Positions 18,415-26,906 are shown, counted from the first letter of the stretch. The stretch is 64,000 nucleotides of DNA from Mycolicibacterium celeriflavum (GCF_010731795.1 NZ_AP022591.1:372001-436000), one strand, 5' to 3'. Program-made: numbers and translations. Notes: generated by a model not told the origin, from the letters alone.

Positions 18415-18568
18415 CCATGGGTGATCTCGGCGAGGTGGTCAGTGCCGTGACACTCCGACCGCCTATCTCCACGATCGGCACCATGCCAGCAGGTTGAATG
18501 GATACGAGAATTCGGAGTTCCCGACGGCCGCAGTGACACGATCGGGTTTGGATCACGAGGAGCTGTCC

Positions 18569-21500
18569 ATGCCCGAGAGCCGTCACCGCTACCTCTACGA
18601 GCGCCTGGGTGATCACGACTTCCAGCAGCTCGTCAACGCCCTGCTCGCCGCCCAGTTCCCCAACTTCACACCCATGGCGCTACGCCAGGCCGACGGCGGC
18701 ATTGATGGACAGCGCAAGATCGATCCGTCGACCTTGCTGATCTACCAGGTCAAGTGGTCTGTCACCGGCTCGGAGAAGAACCCCGTCAGCTGGCTGGACG
18801 CCGTCGTGAAGAAGGAGCTGGACAACCTCCGGCGCCTGGCGAAGGAAGGTGTACGCCACTACGTCCTGGTGACGAACGTGCCGAGCACCGCCAAGCCTAA
18901 AACCGGCACCTTCGCCCAGCTGAACAAGAAGCTTGACGCGTACGCCGAGGAACTCGGCTTCAACGAGATGACGTGCATCTGGCGCGAGGCGCTCAACTCG
19001 TGGCTCGACAACTCCGAGGACTCGATCAAGTGGGCCTACGCCGACATGCTCGCCGGGTGGGATCTCATCCGGTTCCTGGTCGCCGAGCAGGTTGGGGCCA
19101 CCAAGAACCAGGCAGAACGCAAGCTGATCCGACAGGTCGCCGCGTCGCAGTGGGATGACGACCAGCGGGTCAAGTTCAGCCAGGCTGACGTGGACCGGAA
19201 GAGGATGGTGGACCTCTTCGTCGACGTCACCGCCGAACTGGTGCACTCCCCGGAGAGAACCCGACTGCGACCGCGCTCCTCGAACGACCTCGGTGGCGCT
19301 GCCCATCACCTGCTGCATACGCCGGCACCCTTCACCCTGGTGCGAGGCGCTCCCGGGCAGGGCAAATCCACCCTCAGCCAGTACATCTGCCAGGCGCACC
19401 GCAGCGCGTTCATGCCCGAGTCGGAGCGGCCCAAAACGCTACCTGAGCTGGAGAAGCCTCGGTTCCCGATCCGGTTGGACTTGAGTGACTACGCGCTGTG
19501 GCTCGCCGGAAACGATGTGTGGGACCACTCCGACGACCGCAAGTCGAGGAAAGAGAAGGCGCGCAAGGGCGAGAAGGCAACCGTCGAGTGCTTCCTCGCC
19601 GACCTGATGACGCACGAAAGCGGTGGCATCACCGCCACTGCCGGCACGGTGCAGGGCATCTTCGAGCGGGTTCCCAGTCTCGTTGTGCTCGACGGACTCG
19701 ATGAGGTCGGAAGCGCCAGCATCCGGCGTCGGGTCGTCGACAAGATCAACGCATTCGCCGGCCGGGGGAAGGCCTACGCCGAGCCGCTCAAGGTGGTCGT
19801 CACCACGCGCCCCAGCGCGGGTGAGCTTCCGGAGCCGGCGCCGGACAAGTTCGAGATCATCACGCTCAACCAGCTCACGGGCGATCAGCGGGCCGACTAC
19901 TTGCGCAAGTGGTGCGCCGTCCGGGGGATCAGGAGCAAAGACGGCCGCGCGCTGCGGAGGAGCTTCAACGAGAAGAGCCGCGAGCCGTACCTCCACGAGC
20001 TCGCCGGCAACCCGATGCAGCTGACGATCCTGCTGGACCTCCTTCACCGGCAGGGCGCAGCCACACCCACGCAGCGGACCGACCTCTACGACACGTACGT
20101 CGACCTCCTCCTCGCCCGGGAGGCGAACAAGCACCCCAAGGCCGTTCGCGACCACAAGGAGGAGCTCCTCGAGATCATCCCGTTCCTCGGCTGGTACCTG
20201 CATGCGCACACCGAGGAATCGCAGATCAACGGCCGCATGAGCATCGACGACTTGAAGGCGGCGATGCGCCACTTCCAGCGCACCTACGGCAACCAAGAGT
20301 CGATCGTGAACGAGCTCTTCGAGGGCGTCAGCGACCGCCTGTGGGCGCTGACCAGCCAGGTGGACGGCACCTACGAGTTCGAGGTTCTCTCGCTCCGTGA
20401 GTACTTCGCCGCCCGATTCCTCTACCGCAACGCCGGCGAGGACAACCCCCACTTCGACAGCACAACCGTGCTTCAGGAGCTCCTACGCCGCCCGTACTGG
20501 CTCAACACCGCCAGGTTCTACGGCGGCAACGCGAAAGGCAGCGACGTCTACGTCCTGGCCGCCGGGATCGAACATGAGCTGACACACACACCGGCCTCCG
20601 CGTCGTACCTCGCCGCGTGGGCGCTCCTCACAGACGGCGTGTTCCAACGCCGACCTCACGAGGCCCGCAAGGTACTGACGGCACTCTGCTCGGATGTGGG
20701 GATCGCGATCCTGTTGTCCGCCTTCGACCGCCGCGACATCATGGCCCTGCCCGAGCTACCCAACCCCACGGACGGCGGTGCCGATCCGACCTGGTCGCGC
20801 CTGACGACGCTGATCACCAAGAACCCGAGTGACCGCGCCAACCCGCAGCGTGTGCGGGTGCTCCGAGAGCTGCTCAACCAGCGCAGCGAGTTCACGACGT
20901 GGTGGTACGGGCAGCTCACCGGAGCGATCGGCACGGACCAGCAGAACGCGTGGCTCGCGATCGGAGCCTGCTGCGAAGCCGGCGCCGGGATCACCGCGGA
21001 CTTCGAGAACATGGACCTGTCCGACGGCGCCGCCGAACTCTTCCTCAGTACGGGCCTTGCCCCGGAGCCCGGAAGCTCGTTCGAGGCGGCGCTGCTCACC
21101 GCGGTGTTGAACGGCGAGTGCCCGTGCGTCACCTCGACCTGCTCCATGCCGGCGCAAGTGGCTGCGGCTCTGGCGCCCGGCGAGTTCCTGACCAGTTCAG
21201 CGACCGGGTTCATCTCCGGCGACGACTGGGCGAAGCGTCGTCGATCTGAGGCGATCAACCAGCTCAGGAAGGCCCGTTCGCCGTGGGAGGAGATCGGCAA
21301 GACGCGCGCGTTCAAGTCCGGTTACAAGGGCAACACCTTTCCGTGGGCGAACACCGCCACAGCGGTCCACGAGCACGTCGGACGTTGCTGGATCGCCTCG
21401 GAAATCGCCATCATCGGCGCCGCCTCACCGTTCAGGCTCGCGTACAGCAAGCGCGCCGAGGCAACGGCATTCGGGCCCACAGGTCACCCGTCCGAACTTC

Positions 21501-21928
21501 TTGCTCAGACACGAGCCGGTAGCGGCAACGTCGACTGGTGGCGCGAGCAGCTCAAGACCGTCGACGATGACCTCGGCCGAGCGGAGTGGGGGTTAGCGCT
21601 GTGGTGCGTCGCGGCGGGCCCGGCCGTATCCGAGCTGCTGCCGGAGCTCACGGTGGTTCTCGGGCAGCTCCCGGACTCGCGGCGGCGGACGGTGCTACGC
21701 GCGGCGGAGCAGATCGCGCGCTTCGGATGGTTGCAGAAGCGTCCAGTCACGGGCGACACCTCCGACGCGGAACTGGCCTCGCTCAACAAGCTTCGGGTGC
21801 CTGCAGCAGCAGCAGCAGAGCGCGGAAACGCGTCCGGTTCCGGCGATCAGACGACGGTGCCTTCGCTTCTCAGCGTTGCCCGATCCGGGCGGTGGCTCAA
21901 GGTGGACACCGAGGCGGTCTATCGATGA
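18569..21928 (+). CDS. REase-like/NACHT STAND NTPase, putative anti-phage protein
   Basis: GAGGAG six bases before ATG 18569 sets the start and gives 1119 aa. The N-terminal 160 residues look like an Mrr-type restriction endonuclease fold: a helix (HDFQQLVNALLAAQF), then QADGGIDGQRK with Asp46, then LLIYQVKWS with Gln60 and Lys62, matching a D-x(n)-(E/Q)xK site. A NACHT NTPase follows, with Walker A GAPGQGKST (260-268), Walker B LVVLDGLDEVG (371-381) and VVVTTRP around 410. The long C-terminal region is helical and repeat-poor, and would be the sensor. Effector-NACHT-sensor order is that of bacterial STAND defence proteins (Avs and bNACHT types), which are triggered by phage proteins and cut nucleic acid. 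The specific role here is inferred from architecture and neighbours. Confidence 0.85.
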   Translation: MPESRHRYLYERLGDHDFQQLVNALLAAQFPNFTPMALRQADGGIDGQRKIDPSTLLIYQVKWSVTGSEKNPVSWLDAVVKKELDNLRRLAKEGVRHYVLVTNVPSTAKPKTGTFAQLNKKLDAYAEELGFNEMTCIWREALNSWLDNSEDSIKWAYADMLAGWDLIRFLVAEQVGATKNQAERKLIRQVAASQWDDDQRVKFSQADVDRKRMVDLFVDVTAELVHSPERTRLRPRSSNDLGGAAHHLLHTPAPFTLVRGAPGQGKSTLSQYICQAHRSAFMPESERPKTLPELEKPRFPIRLDLSDYALWLAGNDVWDHSDDRKSRKEKARKGEKATVECFLADLMTHESGGITATAGTVQGIFERVPSLVVLDGLDEVGSASIRRRVVDKINAFAGRGKAYAEPLKVVVTTRPSAGELPEPAPDKFEIITLNQLTGDQRADYLRKWCAVRGIRSKDGRALRRSFNEKSREPYLHELAGNPMQLTILLDLLHRQGAATPTQRTDLYDTYVDLLLAREANKHPKAVRDHKEELLEIIPFLGWYLHAHTEESQINGRMSIDDLKAAMRHFQRTYGNQESIVNELFEGVSDRLWALTSQVDGTYEFEVLSLREYFAARFLYRNAGEDNPHFDSTTVLQELLRRPYWLNTARFYGGNAKGSDVYVLAAGIEHELTHTPASASYLAAWALLTDGVFQRRPHEARKVLTALCSDVGIAILLSAFDRRDIMALPELPNPTDGGADPTWSRLTTLITKNPSDRANPQRVRVLRELLNQRSEFTTWWYGQLTGAIGTDQQNAWLAIGACCEAGAGITADFENMDLSDGAAELFLSTGLAPEPGSSFEAALLTAVLNGECPCVTSTCSMPAQVAAALAPGEFLTSSATGFISGDDWAKRRRSEAINQLRKARSPWEEIGKTRAFKSGYKGNTFPWANTATAVHEHVGRCWIASEIAIIGAASPFRLAYSKRAEATAFGPTGHPSELLAQTRAGSGNVDWWREQLKTVDDDLGRAEWGLALWCVAAGPAVSELLPELTVVLGQLPDSRRRTVLRAAEQIARFGWLQKRPVTGDTSDAELASLNKLRVPAAAAAERGNASGSGDQTTVPSLLSVARSGRWLKVDTEAVYR

Positions 21929-21978
21929 GCAAGTTACGTCAGCGACGTTTGGCGAGCATGCCGGTTGCGGTCCGCCCA

Positions 21979-22314
21979 TCAGTAGTCCACCCAGTACTCC
22001 CTGCCCCGCAGGCAGACACGATTCAGCATCCTTACCAGACTCACTCGGAGCCCGCCGATAGGATTCCTACGACAGTCCTGGCGGGGTGGAAACGATTCGG
22101 GACGGTTGCCATTGGTCTGGCGGTAGTTACCGTTCACCTGGACCGGGTCGTACTTCTTGGATGTCCGGTCGAAGTCCTCGTTGCGAAAACGCACGGGATA
22201 CGGGTGAATCCACTCCAGCTGACCGCGGTCGAGTCGAACACCTGCGACACACACGGTCTCCAGATACTTCTCGCTCGGGTTCGGTAGGTCAGAGCGGGTC
22301 GGTCGTTCGCTCAT
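21979..22314 (-). CDS. Hypothetical protein with LETVCVAGVR motif, possibly truncated
   Basis: ATG 22314 follows a GGGGGT stretch and gives 111 aa. LPNPSEKYLETVCVAGVRLD and PYPVRFRNEDFDRTSKKYD resemble the N-terminal part of a conserved bacterial family of unknown function that I recall as longer, continuing past RPESF. After RPESFPPRQD the sequence becomes unlike that family, so the C-terminus may be frameshifted or lost. It converges on the NACHT gene and follows two further small minus-strand frames. The function is unknown. Confidence 0.5.
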   Translation of the reverse strand: MSERPTRSDLPNPSEKYLETVCVAGVRLDRGQLEWIHPYPVRFRNEDFDRTSKKYDPVQVNGNYRQTNGNRPESFPPRQDCRRNPIGGLRVSLVRMLNRVCLRGREYWVDY

Positions 22315-22318
22315 GCAG

Positions 22319-22489
22319 CTACCCCCAGAAGACCCCGTAAGTCCACCGTCGTACCAGGACAAGGGCGTTGAAGACTTCTCGATGCCGCTCAGGCACGGAC
22401 TGCGGCGTACAGAAGAAACTGTGAATATGACAGTTAGCTCCACTAGATGGTTCAGCACACACTCGGCAACCTGCCGATCCGACCGTCAT
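22319..22489 (-). CDS. Small Cys/His-rich hypothetical protein
   Basis: This 56-aa frame from ATG 22489 ends five bases before the next minus-strand start. It carries CRVCAEP, NCHIHSFFC and WTYGVFWG. The Cys/His spacing could bind zinc. No strong ribosome-binding site is visible, and ATG 22525 is an alternative start. Support is compositional and by gene packing only, so this is a weak call. Confidence 0.3.
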   Translation of the reverse strand: MTVGSAGCRVCAEPSSGANCHIHSFFCTPQSVPERHREVFNALVLVRRWTYGVFWG

Positions 22490-22545
22490 CGTGAATGCGA
22501 GCGTCAAGGGCGGGATCGGCGTCATAGCAGCCTCGATGTTGCTGC

Positions 22546-22716
22546 TCAGACCCAATGCTTCAGGAACCGCAAGTAGAACCCCGCGAATACCAGGACGATT
22601 CCGATGTTCACAATCACTCGCTCCAAGAAGTGGTGTCTAAAGAACAAGACGTCAATGCCTACCACGACGGCTGCCAGCGTGAGCACATAGAGCACGATGG
22701 CAGCTGGCCTTCTCAT
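22546..22716 (-). CDS. Small membrane protein with two transmembrane segments
   Basis: ATG 22716 gives a 56-aa protein starting MRRPAAIVLYVLTLAAVVVG. Residues 5-25 form one membrane helix. IDVLFFRHHFLERV is a short connecting segment, and residues 33-50 (VIVNIGIVLVFAGFYLRF) form a second. Basic residues at both ends fit a small integral membrane protein of unknown function, a common form in mycobacteria. It is first in the minus-strand row 22716-21979. Small membrane proteins beside defence genes are sometimes effectors, but nothing in the sequence proves that here. Confidence 0.6.
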   Translation of the reverse strand: MRRPAAIVLYVLTLAAVVVGIDVLFFRHHFLERVIVNIGIVLVFAGFYLRFLKHWV

Positions 22717-23066
22717 CCTTCTTGTTGTACTCGGGATCGGACCGCTCGCGCATTCCGCTGCGCGCTCCTCGCTGGATTTAGCGATTACGAGCTTCGGCGT
22801 GTCAGGTGATGCTCGGACTCACCGCTTGGGCGACGCTCATTTCACGATCACAGCCAAGCGCCCGATCGGGCGAGCGCTTCGATCTTGAACTCGCCAATCG
22901 ATCTTTGAACCTCGTGCAGATGCAACCCCCGCTGTGCCCAGAGTGTGCCAAGACGCGCAGCAACGAGCCGTCAAGCGGTGGACGCGGTGACACAGCTGGG
23001 ACTCATGACCTGGACATATCGACATCGCCGGCACTCACTGAGACGGTGGAGACGCTGCAAGGCAGC
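22717..23066. other. Non-coding island end
   Basis: No convincing gene is visible in this stretch. It contains a perfect 14-bp palindrome, CGCCCGATCGGGCG (22859-22872), which could be a terminator-like stem or binding site. The rest leads into the tRNA-derived attachment sequence. Confidence 0.45.
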
Positions 23067-23109
23067 TTTACACACCAGCGGTCGGCGGTTCGATACCGTC
23101 CGCGCCCAC
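23067..23109 (+). other. Attachment-site core: 3' half of tRNA-Val(TAC)
   Basis: From the anticodon loop onward this DNA reads as a tRNA 3' half: loop TTACAC, anticodon-stem strand ACCAG, the T-arm GGCGG-TTCGATA-CCGTC (one G-U pair), acceptor strand CGCGCCC and discriminator A, then C. The upstream DNA supplies no matching acceptor (GGGCGCG), D-arm or 5' anticodon-stem strand, so the tRNA is not complete here. A lone 3' half is the usual footprint of a tyrosine-integrase element inserted in a tRNA gene, with the intact tRNA at the other end, outside this window. It marks the right boundary of the island. Confidence 0.7.
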
Positions 23110-23154
23110 TTCCATTTGACCCAGAGGGCTGTAGCGAGCTTTCGCCCGCGCTGA

Positions 23155-23865
23155 TTATTCAGACCGTTTGAGTTCCGATTCGTGTGTCTCGACCAGCCAC
23201 CGCGCGATGTCGATGACCTTCGTGTTGGTGTCCTGCGACGCCCTCGTGAGCATCCGAAACGCGTGCATTCCGTCGACGTTGTTGCGCTGCATCAGCAGTC
23301 CCTTGGCCTGACCGATCAGGTCGCGACTGTCTATTGCTCGCTGGAACTGAGATTCGGCAGCAACGGCGGCGAGCGCAACGGATGCGTGCTGTGCCAGCAC
23401 TTCGCCGATTGCGATTGAGTCGTCGTCGAACCCGTTGGTTTCGTCGCCGTAGAGGTTGAGGGCCCCGAGACTGCCACCACGAACAAACAGCCGGAACGCA
23501 AGTATGCTACGGACGCCGCGTTCCGCGGCCGCCTTCGCGAAGCGCGGCCAACGCTCATCGGCGGTCACGTCGTCGATTTTGACCGTGTGGTGTTCGCGCA
23601 GTGCGCTCAGACACGGCCCCTGGTCAAAGGTGCTCTGCAAATCGTCGAGCTCAGCGACAATGCGATCGGTTGGAGCTCTGGACTCGACTCGGCGTCCTTC
23701 GATGAGGGAGATGCCTGCCCAGCGCGCACCCGGCACGACGTGAACCGCGCTGAGAACGACCTCGCCGAGCAACCCTTCGGGGTCCGATTGGCTTTCGAGT
23801 TCGATTGCGAGGTCGCCGAGAACTCGCGCGAGATCGCCTTCCGCGGACGGCTGCTGAGTGGCCAC
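23155..23865 (-). CDS. GAF-ANTAR regulator
   Basis: This is a 236-aa protein. Residues about 15-160 form a GAF sensory domain (VVPGARWAGISLIEGRRVES, TFDQGPCLSALREHHTVKID, RGGSLGALNLYGDE). Residues about 170-230 form an ANTAR domain (DLIGQAKGLLMQRNNVDGMH, then AFRMLTRASQDTNTKVIDIA), which binds paired hexaloop RNA hairpins and causes antitermination. Such proteins are numerous in mycobacteria. The signal sensed by the GAF part is unknown. The gene is bracketed by two copies of the tRNA-Val 3' end. Confidence 0.85.
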   Translation of the reverse strand: MATQQPSAEGDLARVLGDLAIELESQSDPEGLLGEVVLSAVHVVPGARWAGISLIEGRRVESRAPTDRIVAELDDLQSTFDQGPCLSALREHHTVKIDDVTADERWPRFAKAAAERGVRSILAFRLFVRGGSLGALNLYGDETNGFDDDSIAIGEVLAQHASVALAAVAAESQFQRAIDSRDLIGQAKGLLMQRNNVDGMHAFRMLTRASQDTNTKVIDIARWLVETHESELKRSE

Positions 23866-23899
23866 TGGGCCGACTGTAGGTCATCACGTGAGTCCCGAG

Positions 23900-23926
23900 C
23901 GGCGGTTCGGTACCGTCCGCGCCCAC
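23900..23926 (+). repeat. Second copy of the tRNA-Val 3' end
   Basis: These 27 bases match 23083-23109 with one mismatch (GGTTCGGTACC versus GGTTCGATACC). They cover the T-arm and 3' acceptor strand only. The two copies are direct repeats 817 bp apart and flank the GAF-ANTAR gene. This may be an older attachment scar or a remnant of a duplicated tRNA. Confidence 0.65.
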
Positions 23927-23977
23927 CTGGTCCAACCTCACACATTCGAACAGATCACCTTGTGAGACGCTCGCGGA

Positions 23978-24946
23978 GTGTTTGCGCCGACTGCACGCGT
24001 GGTGGGGATCGCCGCCGGGTGTGTCGCCGACGCCCTGTTCGGCGACCCTCGGCGCGGGCATCCGGTGGCGGTCTTCGGCAGCGCCGCAGCGGCTTTGGAG
24101 CAGCGCACCTACGCGGACGCACGCTCGGCCGGGGTGCTGCACACTGCCGCGCTGCTCGGCGCGCTGGCGGTGCTCGGAATGGCGGCGGACCACGTCGCCC
24201 GGCGCCGGGGTGCCGTTCCGGTCGCGGTCACCACGGCGGCAACGGTGTTCGTCGCGCTGGGCGGAACCTCGCTGGCCCGCGCCGGGAACCAGATGGCCCG
24301 GCAATTGGACAGCGGCGACGTCGCAGCAGCGAGACGGCTACTGCCCGCATTGTGCGGCCGCGATCCGGCGGTGCTCGACGAGGCCGGGCTAACCCGGGCG
24401 GCGGTGGAGTCGGTCGCGGAGAACACCTCGGACGCGCATGTGGCGCCGCTGCTGTGGGCGGCCCTCGGCGGGGTTCCCGCCGTGTTGGTCTATCGCGGCG
24501 CGAACACCCTCGACGCGATGATCGGCCACCGGTCCGCTCGCTATCTGCGGTTCGGTTGGGCGGCAGCGTGTTTCGACGATGTCGCGAACTACCTGGCCGC
24601 GCGTGCGACCGCGGTCCTGGTGGCCGCGTGCGCACCCGTGGTCGGCGGGTCTCCCGTTGCGGCGCTGCGCGCATGGCGGCGGGACGCGGGCCGTCATCCC
24701 AGCCCGAACGCCGGTGTGGCGGAAGCCGCCTTCGCGGGCGCGCTGGGGGTGCGGATCGGCGGGCCTACCCGGTACGCCGATCGGATGGAGATCCGGCCCA
24801 CGCTCGGCGACGGTCCGCCGCCGCGGGTGGCCGATCTGCGGCGGGCGGTGCGGTTGTCGCGAGCCGTCCAAATCGCCGCCGCCGGTGCGGCGCTCGCGCT
24901 CAGCGCCGTCGGCCGTAACGGTCGGCGAGCTTGTCCTCCGCCGTGA
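23978..24946 (+). CDS. cobD: Adenosylcobinamide-phosphate synthase CobD/CbiB
   Basis: This 322-aa membrane protein attaches aminopropanol phosphate to adenosylcobyric acid in cobalamin synthesis. Family signatures include VADALFGDPRRGHPVAVFG at the N-terminus, AVESVAENTSDAHVAPLLWA, YRGANTLDAMIGHRS, FDDVANYLAAR and HPSPNAGVAEAAFAGALGV. Several hydrophobic segments fit a multi-pass membrane protein. The start is GTG 23978. Its 3' end overlaps the converging SURF1 gene by 47 bp. The order with ptpA, ptkA and cobC matches M. tuberculosis Rv2236c-Rv2231c. Confidence 0.93.
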   Translation: MFAPTARVVGIAAGCVADALFGDPRRGHPVAVFGSAAAALEQRTYADARSAGVLHTAALLGALAVLGMAADHVARRRGAVPVAVTTAATVFVALGGTSLARAGNQMARQLDSGDVAAARRLLPALCGRDPAVLDEAGLTRAAVESVAENTSDAHVAPLLWAALGGVPAVLVYRGANTLDAMIGHRSARYLRFGWAAACFDDVANYLAARATAVLVAACAPVVGGSPVAALRAWRRDAGRHPSPNAGVAEAAFAGALGVRIGGPTRYADRMEIRPTLGDGPPPRVADLRRAVRLSRAVQIAAAGAALALSAVGRNGRRACPPP

Positions 24947-25727
24947 GCGGCGCGTCGGGCGCAGCCTGCGCGGCCTCCTGCGCGGCCTTCTCCCGCCTGC
25001 GCTGGCGTAGCTCGGCATAGACGAAGTAGCCCAACCCGATCGGCGCGATGATGCCGAACGCTATCCACTGGATCCCGTACGACAGGAACGGTCCGGCGTC
25101 GAGATGTGGCAGCGGTATCGAGCCGAGCCCGCCGGGCTGCTCCGGCTCCAGCTGCAGATACGAACCGGCCAGCGGCACCCCGGTGATCGCCGAGATCTGC
25201 TCGGTGTTGATCGAATAGACCTGTTGGACGCCGTCCTGTCGGAACGGTTCCTTGCCCTGCGCCACCGACTCCGAGTCGCGTAACCGCGCGGCGATGGTCA
25301 CCGTCTCGGCCGGCACGGGCGGAATCTCGGGCACCCCGGAGGCTTCCACCGGCCGGACGTAACCGCGGTCGACGAGAACGGTCGGCCCGCCGTCGACGGC
25401 GAACGGCACCAACACCTCGAACGCCGGTTCACCCTCCACCATTCGCAGCCGAGCGAGCACCTGGCCCTCCGGCAGGTAGCGACCCTCTGCGGTGACGCGT
25501 CGCCACTGCTCATCGGGCGCCGTTGAATCCTGCTGCGGCAGAAGCGATTCCACCGGCACCGGCTCGGCCGTCAACGAGTTCGCGATCTGCGCGTTCTCGC
25601 GTGAGGTCTTCGTGTTCTTGCCCAGCTGCCAAGGCGCGAGCACGGTGAAGCACAGATAGGCGAACGCGACCACCACCACGAACAGCGCCAGCCATGACGG
25701 CCGCAACAAGAACGTCCACCGGCGCAT
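24900..25727 (-). CDS. SURF1-family membrane protein
   Basis: ATG 25727 overlaps the ptpA stop (TGATG) and gives 275 aa starting MRRWTFLLRPSWLALF. One membrane helix lies at residues 8-30 and another near residue 215 (GIQWIAFGIIAPIGLGYFVY), the two-helix layout of SURF1 proteins, which assist cytochrome c oxidase assembly. Between them is the extracytoplasmic domain with VTAEGRYLPEGQVLARLR and VLVDRGYVRP. The C-terminal tail is charged. It is last in the ptkA-ptpA-SURF1 operon, homologue of Rv2235. Confidence 0.88.
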   Translation of the reverse strand: MRRWTFLLRPSWLALFVVVVAFAYLCFTVLAPWQLGKNTKTSRENAQIANSLTAEPVPVESLLPQQDSTAPDEQWRRVTAEGRYLPEGQVLARLRMVEGEPAFEVLVPFAVDGGPTVLVDRGYVRPVEASGVPEIPPVPAETVTIAARLRDSESVAQGKEPFRQDGVQQVYSINTEQISAITGVPLAGSYLQLEPEQPGGLGSIPLPHLDAGPFLSYGIQWIAFGIIAPIGLGYFVYAELRQRRREKAAQEAAQAAPDAPLTAEDKLADRYGRRR

Positions 25728-26221
25728 CAGCTCGCCAGCCCCCGACTTACGAGTTGCTCGTCGACCCAAACGTGGACACCCGGCAACGACGCTTCGATGA
25801 CCGTGAAGACGGCCTCGAAGTCGGCGTGGTCGCCGTAGTAGGGGTCGTCGACGTCGAGGGGGTGGGCGACCGACCGCGGATCGAACGACCGAAGCATCCG
25901 GATCCGCTCGGTGGGCACGCCGAGATCCTTGAGTATCCGGACGTGGTTGCGGCCCAGTGCGATCACCAGATCGGCGGACATGTGGTCGTCGTCGACCTGG
26001 GCGGCGCGGTGCGCGGTCGGATAGCCGTGCTCACGCAGCACGTGGCTGGCCCGGCGGTCGGCGGGCTCACCGGCGTGCCAGCCACCGGTCCCGGCGCTGG
26101 ACACCCGGACCACCTGGCCCAGGCCGCGTTCGCCGATCTGACGGGCGAACATCTTCTCCGCCATCGGAGACCGGCAGATGTTTCCCGAGCAGATGAACGT
26201 CACGTGCAGCGGTTCAGACAC
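25727..26221 (-). CDS. ptpA: Low-molecular-weight protein tyrosine phosphatase PtpA
   Basis: GTG 26221 overlaps the ptkA stop and gives 164 aa starting MSEPLHVTFICSGNICRSPM. The P-loop CSGNICRS is the C-x5-R signature (catalytic Cys, then Arg). The general-acid aspartate lies in DVDDPYYGD. In M. tuberculosis PtpA is secreted into macrophages and blocks phagosome acidification; in a saprophyte it probably acts on endogenous phosphoproteins. It lies between ptkA and the SURF1 gene with overlapping start and stop codons on both sides. Confidence 0.93.
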   Translation of the reverse strand: MSEPLHVTFICSGNICRSPMAEKMFARQIGERGLGQVVRVSSAGTGGWHAGEPADRRASHVLREHGYPTAHRAAQVDDDHMSADLVIALGRNHVRILKDLGVPTERIRMLRSFDPRSVAHPLDVDDPYYGDHADFEAVFTVIEASLPGVHVWVDEQLVSRGLAS

Positions 26222-26906
26222 AGAGCACCTCACGAAGGTCAGCCACCGTCGCGACGTGCGCCACCGCAGGCGCGGCGGCCGGGCCGTCGAAATCGCCCTG
26301 TCCGTAACCCCATCCGACGACCACGGTGTCGATGCCGTGCGCGGCGGCGCCTTCGACGTCGTGGGAGCGGTCGCCGACCATCAGCGTGCGCTCCGGCAGG
26401 CTGCCCAGTTGGGCGAGCGCGTGTTCGACCACGTCGACCTTGGTGGCGCGTGAGCCGTCGACACTGGCGCCCGCGATCACCTCGAAACAGTCGGCGAGGC
26501 CGAAGTGGGCGAGGATTCGCCGTGCGGTCGGCTCTGCCTTCGACGTGGCCACCGCCAGCCTGACGCCGGCCGCGCGCAGGTCGCGCAGAAGCGCAGGGAT
26601 ACCGTCGAACACACGGTTCATCGCCCACCCGCGGGTGAGGTAGTCCGCGCGGTACGCCGCGATGGCGGCGTCGGTCTGATCACCGAGTCCGAGGCGGCGC
26701 AGGGTGTGATGCATCGGCGGGCCGACCACCATGTTGGCCAGGTCTCCGTCGGGTACCGCGGCGCCGACCGACCCGAGCGCATGGCGGAAACTCGAGACGA
26801 TTCCCTGCGCCGAGTCGGTCAGGGTGCCGTCGAGGTCGAAGATCACCAGTTTGGGGCGGGTCGCCGTGGCGGTGGAGGCCAGTCCAGAGGACAGCGTGTC
26901 GGTCAC
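26214..26906 (-). CDS. ptkA: HAD-superfamily protein, PtkA homologue
   Basis: GTG 26906 is preceded by GGGGAG and gives 230 aa; an upstream in-frame GTG lies at 26927. HAD motif I is VIFDLDGTLTDS, motif II lies near VATSKAEP, and motif III/IV is LMVGDRSHDVEGA. Most such proteins are phosphatases of the phosphoglycolate type. The M. tuberculosis homologue Rv2232, at the same locus, has been described as a tyrosine kinase (PtkA) that phosphorylates PtpA, so the symbol follows synteny. The N-terminal extension reported for the M. tuberculosis protein is not seen here. Confidence 0.85.
   Translation of the reverse strand: MTDTLSSGLASTATATRPKLVIFDLDGTLTDSAQGIVSSFRHALGSVGAAVPDGDLANMVVGPPMHHTLRRLGLGDQTDAAIAAYRADYLTRGWAMNRVFDGIPALLRDLRAAGVRLAVATSKAEPTARRILAHFGLADCFEVIAGASVDGSRATKVDVVEHALAQLGSLPERTLMVGDRSHDVEGAAAHGIDTVVVGWGYGQGDFDGPAAAPAVAHVATVADLREVLCV

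Noticed and set aside
21925..22287. Plus-strand continuation after the NACHT stop starting MSKLRQRRLASMPVAV
   Set aside because: It has no ribosome-binding site and is antisense to the better-supported LETVCVAGVR gene.
23034..23109. Complete tRNA gene at the island edge
   Set aside because: The 5' acceptor, D-arm and 5' anticodon-stem strand are missing, so only the 3' half is present.
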